Source: Achatina immaculata (taxonomy: Eukaryota; Mollusca; Gastropoda; Stylommatophora; Achatinidae). From it: a DNA stretch of 64,000 nt. Position numbers and translations under genes: made by a program. Below the pieces are notes generated by a model, which saw only the letters and a list, made by a program, of their open reading frames with translations, did not search any database and was not told the DNA's origin. This document shows positions 56,985 to 64,000 of the stretch, piece by piece; within the stretch, counting starts at the first letter, position 1, and each line of letters starts with the position of its first letter. Location of the stretch: NCBI GenBank assembly GCA_009760885.1, contig CM019704.1:13871803-13935802 (forward strand), written 5' to 3'.

Positions 56985-58685
56985 TCGAAAAATAGTTAAG
57001 AATTTTACAATAGCTACACACAAATACACACATAATCCTCCGCACAAACAACTTACTGGAAATACAAGAGCACAAATACATTCAGCGACTCATATAAAAA
57101 TATCTGTTTATATTTAAAGGACTAATTTATGTCACGCGCTGCAAGAACTCAAAACGCACTCAAACAAACGTGACGTCTTTTGTTAGAATCTGTGCCAGTG
57201 CCAACATTAATGGCATACGAAGAGAAAAATATAGAATTTCCTTTGTCGATGTTTATGAGCCAGTTTCACCACCTCTGAGCAAGGGTTGAAAATAAAAAGA
57301 ACTTGTATATTTGTTTACATGTAAAGCTCCTCTCCCATCCAATTTTTTGTTTCGTTCCTGTTTATTTTCTTCTTTGTGGAGATGTTCTTTTTTCATACAT
57401 CAGTCTCTGCAACTGTATCAGGTCTCTTTATGCATAAAATGTTATATATAATGTGTATAACTATATATACTACAAGGGAAAAAAAACTGTTGTCCTTGGC
57501 AGATATTCATTATACTTCAAATCTTTGTTGCACTTATTTTTTGTGGTAGAATGTGGGAGTAAAAGTTTACTTTAGGCCATGACACTTGTAGGAATAATAG
57601 GTTAAATACTTTTGCTTCCTAAGAGGTCAAACGTCGCGACCTACTAATACCAGTTCAATTACAATCTACAGTTCCAGTCGCTACGCAGTCTCTGCTGTTC
57701 CTCTCCCACCACATTAGGAAAAATATCCTAGACTGCTTTTTACATCATCATCATTATCATCATCATATTCGGTAGAAGAGAAATACATTACATTTTCGTT
57801 TACTTTTCAGAACAAGACAGAAACTTGGTGCTTGCTTCGTGAAACCTTCATCAAAATTTAAGACAAGATGCCTCACATCTACGAAGCATTCAAAAGTAAA
57901 AAAAAAAATCCACACACAGCACTCTGAAGAGCTGACTAGAAGAGGCATACTTGGATAGCTTCACTAAACCCATAGAAGTCCTTTTTTTAACCAGAACGTG
58001 AAAGATAGTTACCTTTCGAAAAATACAAAGAACTTTAGATCACACAACACTGTGCTCTATCACTTTATTGTCCTCTGTCACTCTACTGTGCTCTGTCACT
58101 TTACTATGCGCAGGGCTCGTTGTTTGTTATTTGACAAATTTGTTTCAGAAAGTGAAGGTACTGTTGGAAACTTACACAGGTGAAAGGCAAAGTCAGGGCT
58201 GCAGGGAGCCAAATAGGACACCAGGGCCCGTTACTATTAGGCCCCTTGTCATGAATTCCTGAATTTTGTCTCGAAACAGAAAAGAAAGGAAAAGCTTCAC
58301 CTCTGGACTCCTTCAACAGCCCTAGGAGTATATCCCACCCCATCTTACCTTCTCATCGGGCATTGACCGAGTAAGTTTAGAAACAGACAGAACCATTATA
58401 CAAAGGAGGTCCTAAGAGGTTATGTAAAATTGTTTATAACTTCCTGGTTTTGTGAAGTTTGATGGCGAACAATCTGACATACTAATCTGCTTTTTTTTGT
58501 CAAGGGAAGCCCTATCATAAATAATTTTTTTTTGTCGCTTTCATTTTGTGTGACTGATTGTCTTATCAACGGTTGACTGAACATGAGATGCCGCTTTAAT
58601 CAGTCACACTCGAATTCCATCTGCAGTGTCTTCAATTATATTTTTTTCCATTCTAAATTTGTTTCTCTTCATTCGATCTAAATTC
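56985..58685. other. No supported gene
   Basis: AT-rich sequence with an ATC run near 57747-57768. Short frames at 57998-58343 lack domains. Confidence 0.45.
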
Positions 58686-58689
58686 TAAC

Positions 58690-58925
58690 TACAGCGTTTA
58701 AAAATTATATCCAGCATGCGAACGTTAAATTCTAGCAACGACCGTTTAAAGCAGGCAGTGTTGAGCACATGAACGTTAAAGTCTAGCAGCAGCGTTTAAT
58801 TCTGTCATTAAACAAGTAAACGTTAAATTCTAACAGCGGCGTTTAAAAATGGGCACGGAAAATGGGAACGTTAAATTCTAACAGCGGCTACATTTGCACA
58901 TGCAGAAGTTAAATCTCAGCGGAAC
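58690..58925. repeat. Degenerate ~55-bp tandem repeat
   Basis: GAACGTTAAATTCTAGCA-like blocks followed by CGTTTAA recur about four times (58720, 58772, 58828, 58876) with variable spacing. Confidence 0.7.
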
Positions 58926-58929
58926 ATTC

Positions 58930-59750
58930 AACGTGATATTTTAAATGCTTATTTATCGAATTATAAATAAATAAGTGCGTACGGGCTGCACGCGGAATCA
59001 AGATAATTAGCACTGGAACACTCAGAATAGAAGAAAACACAATCTTCTGTCACATTTTATACAGGTACCGGAAGTTTAATTCTAAAAAACTGTTATTGCA
59101 CGCATTCTTCCCACTGAAAGCATCCTACTCTATTTCAGATCAATACAGCGCCCCCCGATGTTCTAATTCAGCTGCCTCTTCGTTTGTTCCTGGTCTTTTT
59201 CTTCTCACTCCTCAGGCTATTTTTTTTGTGTAATAGGAGGCAAGGAAATAACATCAACTAACAGCTTGAAGATACTGAGAAAGCTTAAATGTCTCTCACC
59301 TTCTCGTCATTTTCTTCTTTCATCTTCCCTTCCTTCTTCTTCTTTGGTCCTTCTTCTTCTTTGGTCCTTCTTTTTTTTTTTTTGGTCTCTTTAGAACTCG
59401 TCATTTGGAGAATAATTAAGCGAGAAGTAAGGTTTGTAACTGCGTGTGTGTTTGTGGTGGGAAGGAGGGGGGATGTGTAGCTTGGTTTGTACGCTGGTTA
59501 TTGATCTCAGTAACTCTTTCATCGCCTTGAATTTGAAGGCCGTTATGAAAATCTTGAAAGACTGATTGAAAGTGGGCTAAATCTTTTAATTACTGGAGTA
59601 AACTTAACAAACTGGTTTATAATCTCTTCTACCATGAAACACCCCGTGATCCACATCCATTATTGCTGGATAATGGATCGCAACCGTTTGTTACGGGAAA
59701 CATTGTTGGGAAAGACTATAAGACACTAGCTGAGACTTCTTCTTCCTCTT
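58930..59750. other. No gene seen
   Basis: Contains a TTCTTC-rich patch (about 59308-59390). No coding features. Confidence 0.5.
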
Positions 59751-59756
59751 CTTTAG

Positions 59757-59992
59757 TCTCCCTGTAACTGCGAGCCAGTGCTCTTTGCGGCAGATGCAGT
59801 GAGGCACATCATCGTGTCGGATTGGAAGCGGGTTATGGCAGCTATTTTTCAGCCCCGAGTGGAGCTAAAAAGCAAGTGGAGGGGTATGCAATGCTTCTTT
59901 AGTAGACTCCACCACCATGGCCTATTACCAGATTGCCAACGAAGATGTGAGATAGAGTCTTGGTTAGCTGTAGTTCGCCAGCTCTGAAGCAA
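59757..59992 (-). repeat. Dispersed ~260-bp repeat, copy 5 (inverted)
   Basis: CTCCCTGTAACTGCGAGCCA at the left is the complement of the family end (GCTCGCAGTTACAGGG). Then follow complements of the GCATCGGCTGC, ACGATG and CTGAAAAA blocks, and ATGCAATGCTTCTTTAGTAG with ACTCCACCACCATGG. Confidence 0.8.
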
Positions 59993-60089
59993 CCATATCA
60001 GCTACGGGTGGCTAACTGCCACAACGGACAGCGTCATCTCCACTAGTAGAGACAAATAGAGCCATGTATGCTTCCCTCATACTCACGAA

Positions 60090-60355
60090 GGTTATACTCA
60101 TTCATGACACCGAACTATAATGCAACAGTACTCATGCCAAGTCATGCTAGTGTCGATATTTTCCTTGACCTGTCAGCATACTTTAGGGTGATATGGTCAG
60201 CACCACACCTGGCCGCTTTCCCCCCTCCCCCAGTTACAGACGGAGACAGGTAATTTCTCCAGCTGGTTCACAGGAGCACCTCTGACCGGATTCGAACCAC
60301 TCATCTCGCCATAAGACTGAAATACACTAGCCACTTGGCTGCTCGGACGCTCTTT
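60090..60355 (-). mobile_element. tRNA-derived SINE, minus orientation
   Basis: On the minus strand the head is GAGCAGCCAAGTGGCTAG (box A-like), with box B GGTTCGAATCC at about 60300-60290. The body has GCGGCCAGGTGTGGTGCTGA, CCATATCACC and AAGGAAAATATCGACACTAG, matching GCGGCCAGGAGTGATGCTTG, CCACATCAGCC and AAGGAAAATATAGACACTAA in the plus-strand copy at 63513-63794. Two copies in opposite orientation establish it as a family. Confidence 0.85.
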
Positions 60356-60463
60356 TAATACTGAAGAGAGCAAATGTCGCTATACTAAAATAGTGGCAAG
60401 TTTAATGACCCAGTACAAGCCAGACCTCAACTCTGTCCTCCTGGATGTGCTCCCCATAATATA

Positions 60464-61978
60464 CTGTCCAAACAAAGAAAAAGCTTCATTTTTTAATATG
60501 TTATGACAAAAATTGTTTTCCCAGATATCTCAAACCAAACCAAAAATTGTCACCAAGATATCAGGTCCATGATTTAGCGTGAATTTTGCTATTCTCGTGT
60601 ATAGTCAGAACGCAGTAGCTGCCCTTGCTAATCACGCTTTTTTTTTTTTAACCGAACTCACGTTGCGTTTATGGAAAAGTCGTGATTTTTGTGGTGAGCA
60701 CAACTCACTTCTCACGCAAATGAAACCCTATAAAAGGATGAGGTTACACAAACAAATTCAGTTAATTTTCAAGCAGACAATTACGGCGCGTATGTGGCAA
60801 AATTTATGAAACATTGTTATTGGTCGCCTGCAAGCAGGCGAAAGTCAAAGTCAGGTTGCCAGGCATTTAAACGTGCAGCAGGGTACCATCAGTCGACTTT
60901 GGCACTGTTTCCAAGCTACTGGCTCAGCTGAAGACCGGCACCGCAGTGAACGATCCAGGGTAACAACAGCAGCTGATGATCGCTTTATTCTGGTTCATCA
61001 CCTCAGAAATATGTGCTTCACAACAGCTTCCTCAAGTGCCAAGTCACTGCTTGCAGGACATTGTGTGTCTGATCAAACTGTCCGGAATAGACTGCATGAA
61101 GCTAGACTGGTGGCACGACGACCTCACAGAGGTCCTATCTTAACGAGATGCCATCGCCAAAATCGACTTGTTTGGGCCAAGCAGCATCGGCCATGAACAA
61201 CGGACAATCAGTAGAGACGTGTCTGGTTTAGTAACGAATCTTCCTTTTTGTTGCATCGCCATTATATGCGGAGAATGGTCTACAGTAGGCAAAATGAATG
61301 TTTTGCCCAAAATTGCGCTGATGAAGCTCCGCCGCACGGTGGTGGAGGTGTAATGTTATGGGGAATGATCAATTTCAACGGAAGGAGCCATTGGTGCAGA
61401 TTGAAGGAGGCTTGAATGCGCAACGATACGTCAATGAAATTCTTCGATCCCATGTCCTTCCATTTTTGGCTGCGCAAAGGTCTGTGTTTCAATAAGACAA
61501 CGCCAGATCCCATTCTGCACAGTTCACCACACAGTTCCTGAATGCCAACAACATTCTCACCCTTCCCTGGTCATCCCTGTCTCCAGACATGAATCTGATC
61601 GAGAACCTATGGGATGAGCTGCAAAGACGTGTTTGTCGCCGAAACGTTCCTCCAGCCAATCATTGTGATCTGTGTCAAGCACTCCAGGAATAGTGGGCAG
61701 CCATCACACAGGTGCACATCAGACATCTGATCGCATCTACGCCTAGGAGATGGCAGTAGCTGATTGATGCAAGCGGAGGCCACACACCATACTAACTTGA
61801 GAACCCCTGAGACTAACAAATTCTCGTCACACAGATGCAAGAAACTGTCAGATGAGTGCTTAAATCCCTAGGTATTACTTTGTGCAATTTGAAATTTCAT
61901 TCAATAAAAAGCTATAGAATATCAAAGTTATGACTAAAATGTGGTCATCAGTAGTTATACGTTTCTTTTTTTAGACAG
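60464..61978 (+). mobile_element. Tc1/mariner-like transposon, full length
   Basis: The left end CTGTCCAAACAAAGAAA and the reverse complement of the right end, CTGTCTAAAAAAAGAAA, are ~17-bp inverted repeats. TA flanks both (60462-60463 and 61979-61980). The length is 1515 bp. It is the same family as the fragment at 1384-1870 and different from the element at 5025-6505, whose inverted repeats differ. Confidence 0.88.
60720..61760 (+). pseudogene. Tc1-like transposase with stops and a catalytic Asp changed to Asn
   Basis: The N-terminal helix-turn-helix reads IGRLQAGESQSQVARHLNVQ then QGTISRLWHCFQATG; a TGA lies just before it (60807). The second DNA-binding segment includes SDQTVRNRLHEARLVARRPH. 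After a frameshift near 61195 the block VWFSNESSFLLH has Asn where the first catalytic Asp (WFSDES) belongs. Then come PPHGGGGVMLWGM, a stop, and another stop just before DNARSHS (second Asp kept). SLSPDMNLIENLWDELQRRV keeps the third acid, and a final stop follows in ALQE. An intact protein would be about 340 residues in one frame. This copy cannot encode an active enzyme. Confidence 0.9.
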
Positions 61979-61984
61979 TATACA

Positions 61985-62275
61985 TAATTACGCTTCTCTA
62001 ACATGGCTATGGAGGACAGAGATAAAGTTGATGATAAAGAGTCTATCGAGAAGAGAGCTTCTTGTGTCTTTTCCGAGTCTTCTCGTAAGCAATCATAATC
62101 CTCTCCATATCCGACATGATGTCTGTGCTTCGACATCACCAGGACATTGGCTACAAAGAACTCCAGTTCTAAAGAAAATGGAACAATAGCAATGGCAGCA
62201 ACAATGATCCTGGATGTCCAGATAAGAAAATAGGAAAACAGACGTCAAAAGATTACATTCTGGACGGCAGTTAGA
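61985..62275. other. No supported gene
   Basis: An 82-residue plus frame starts inside the Tc1-like element and has no domain. Confidence 0.45.
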
Positions 62276-62280
62276 AGCCA

Positions 62281-62435
62281 AGCTTCAGAAGAGTAAGTTC
62301 CACATAACAGTAGGAAAGCAAGCTACAAAGGATTAAGTTTCACACAACAATAGGAAACCAAGCTTCAAAAGACTAAGTTCTACAACACAATATGAAACCT
62401 AGCTTCGAAAGATTAAGTTCTACAAGGTGGTACTC
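62281..62435. repeat. 40-bp tandem repeat, four diverged copies
   Basis: AGCTTC/AGCTAC at 62281, 62321, 62361 and 62401, each followed by AAAAGATTAAGTTC-like text and ACAATAGGAAACCA. Confidence 0.88.
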
Positions 62436-62439
62436 TGCT

Positions 62440-62777
62440 TATAAAAGTGGGAGATAACGGTACGTATTTGTAGTTAAGAAAGGAGAAGATACTTAAAGAA
62501 GAGAAAAGAAACGACGAGGCCAGAAAATGACTAATACAAGATTTCGATCAAATTACCGCTCACATGGGAGTGGTAGATCCAGCAATTCATTCTCAGATGT
62601 CCCACTATGTATCTACCAGTTTCTGTGCTTCTAGTTCAATCGGCACGGAATAGAACATAAAAGACAAAGGAATAGAATAATACATGAATGACATTTTATT
62701 GCAAAAAAAAACAATGTTTATGGATGAAGATGCCATAATGTTTCAAAGGATGACGCGGGTTTAGAATGAATGCTAGA

Positions 62778-62808
<31 letters not shown>

Positions 62809-63355
62809 TATCCCGGCAACATTAGCGTTACGCTAAAACTGTTTATGTATTCTCTCTTATTTGACACCAGAATTTACGAAAAGCTCTTAAATTAAAATTG
62901 CAGAAGATTTTAACGCTCTTCTCCAATAATCCATTATGTGTTTCATAGATTCAACTTCCTAGTGTCACTCTCGGGGGAAAAAAAAAGACTTTAGAGTCAG
63001 TTGCAGATAATATTATTCCTTATGTTAGTTATGTCGTGTTTTTTCATGGTTCCAGCAGTACATTTTTGTTAGCTAAAATGATCTAACTGTAGCGTGCACA
63101 CGATGTATTTCTGTATCAAAGAAACATAATTCTTGGTAGTTGAAATAGTCTTTATGTTGTCAATGTTGGATTGCTAAGCTTTGGATATAAGTCTTCCGCT
63201 TTTGTGAACGTGTGTTTCTAATTCTTTCAGAGCATTCTCCCCCCAAAATTCATCCTTTTGCCCATGTTCTAGTAAATGTTCTTCATGTTACCAGCACAGA
63301 ACAGGCTACTTACGCTTGTTCTGCCGGATTTCTTGTAACAATTAAGTCAACAAAT
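62440..63355. other. No gene seen
   Basis: AT-rich sequence with a TA run at 62787-62811. No coding features. Confidence 0.5.
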
Positions 63356-63360
63356 CATGG

Positions 63361-63860
63361 CTGTTCTTGCTTAATGATCTTGTACTAAATAGTCAGCAAA
63401 TCCAAGCTGTTCTTGTTGAATGATCTTGTAACACATAGCCAGTAATTCCAGGCTATTCTTGTTGAATGATCTTGTAGCAAATAGTCAATAAGCTAGGCTG
63501 TTCTTGCTGCATAGGGCACTTGAGTGGAGAAGTGGATAATGAACTAATCTTTCAAAGCGAAGGTGATTGATTCGAATCCGACTGGAGACAGAAAACACCC
63601 TGCCTCCAGTCACCCAGCCAGAAATTGGTACCTGACTTCTTCTGGAACTGGAAATGGAATGGCGGCCAGGAGTGATGCTTGACCACATCAGCCTCTGGAG
63701 TGCCGACTGGTTAAGGAAAATATAGACACTAACACCAGAGCTCCTAGATGTCTTCATGGCATGACAGGGATACCTCTTATGCTACTAGTGCTGTCTGCAT
63801 GATCTTCCTGTAATAATCAACAAGTCCTGGCTGTTCTTGATTGCTGGATCCTGTAACAGT
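63361..63860. repeat. ~46-bp tandem repeat interrupted by a SINE
   Basis: CTGTTCTTGCTTAATGATCT plus TGTA…AATAGTCA…TCCAAG units start at about 63361, 63407, 63452 and 63498. The SINE at 63513-63794 breaks the fourth unit, after which GATCTTCCTGTAATAATCAA, CTGTTCTTGATTG and further units resume to about 63860. Confidence 0.85.
63513..63794 (+). mobile_element. tRNA-derived SINE, plus orientation, inserted in the 46-bp array
   Basis: The head has box A-like GTGGAGAAGTGGATAATG and box B TGATTCGAATCC at about 63570-63581. The body has CACCCAGCCAGAAATTGGTA then CCTG, GCGGCCAGGAGTGATGCTTG and AAGGAAAATATAGACACTAA. CTGCAT is found at 63507-63512 and 63795-63800, a short target duplication that restores the array unit if the insert is removed. 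The 90-residue minus frame here is an artefact. Confidence 0.82.
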
Positions 63861-64000
63861 CAGTTTTACTAATGTTGATTTTTCTCATTGTATGATCTTT
63901 TATAACAAGTAGTTTTCTGTCCATCCGCTGTGACTCTGGCACAATCCTATAAATATGGGGCTGAGTATACATGATAACCTTTCCATCTTCATCTTCTGAC

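Overview
The window is repeat-rich, AT-leaning eukaryotic nuclear DNA with one convincing host gene. That gene is a single-exon, minus-strand neuropeptide precursor of 442 residues (16920-18248). It carries a signal peptide and 14 amidated pentapeptide copies of the form [LIVP]-R-[DE]-F-[VI]-G-K-R. This matches the molluscan PXFVamide group (PRQFVamide of Aplysia, LRNFVamide of Mytilus), so the organism is most likely a mollusc. A gastropod is plausible, but that is an inference from one gene. No other host protein, rRNA or true tRNA gene could be supported.

Layout: 1-2.3 kb is purine-rich sequence, a Tc1-like 3' fragment and homopolymers. 2.68-4.36 kb is a 28-bp satellite of about 60 units. 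5.0-6.5 kb is a Tc1-like element with inverted repeats and dead transposase. 7.2-9.2 kb holds LINE remnants. 9.2-16 kb mixes a ~260-bp dispersed repeat, a tRNA-derived SINE, an RTE-like LINE 3' end and microsatellites. 16.6-18.3 kb is the neuropeptide gene. 18.8-34 kb is dominated by LINE 3' fragments, two hAT-type MITEs, a split 31-bp minisatellite and a Jockey/CR1-like reverse transcriptase remnant. 37.6-38.8 kb is a 37-bp satellite with a six-unit higher-order repeat. 39.4-40.4 kb is an RTE-like reverse transcriptase remnant, 41.1-41.5 kb a 40-bp array and 44.8-45.6 kb short-unit arrays. 48.1-53.4 kb is a compound block: an internally deleted LINE copy with an 11-bp target duplication, abutting a 4.7-kb LTR-type element that has 1.24-kb terminal repeats and no recognisable coding. 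53.9-64 kb holds more LINE and dispersed-repeat copies, a second full-length Tc1-like element and two copies of one SINE, one of them inserted inside a 46-bp tandem array.

The transposons are almost all degraded, and their autonomous partners are not in the window. The neuropeptide precursor is the functional centre. Its product is expected to enter the secretory pathway, be cut at Lys-Arg sites, trimmed and C-terminally amidated through the conserved Gly.
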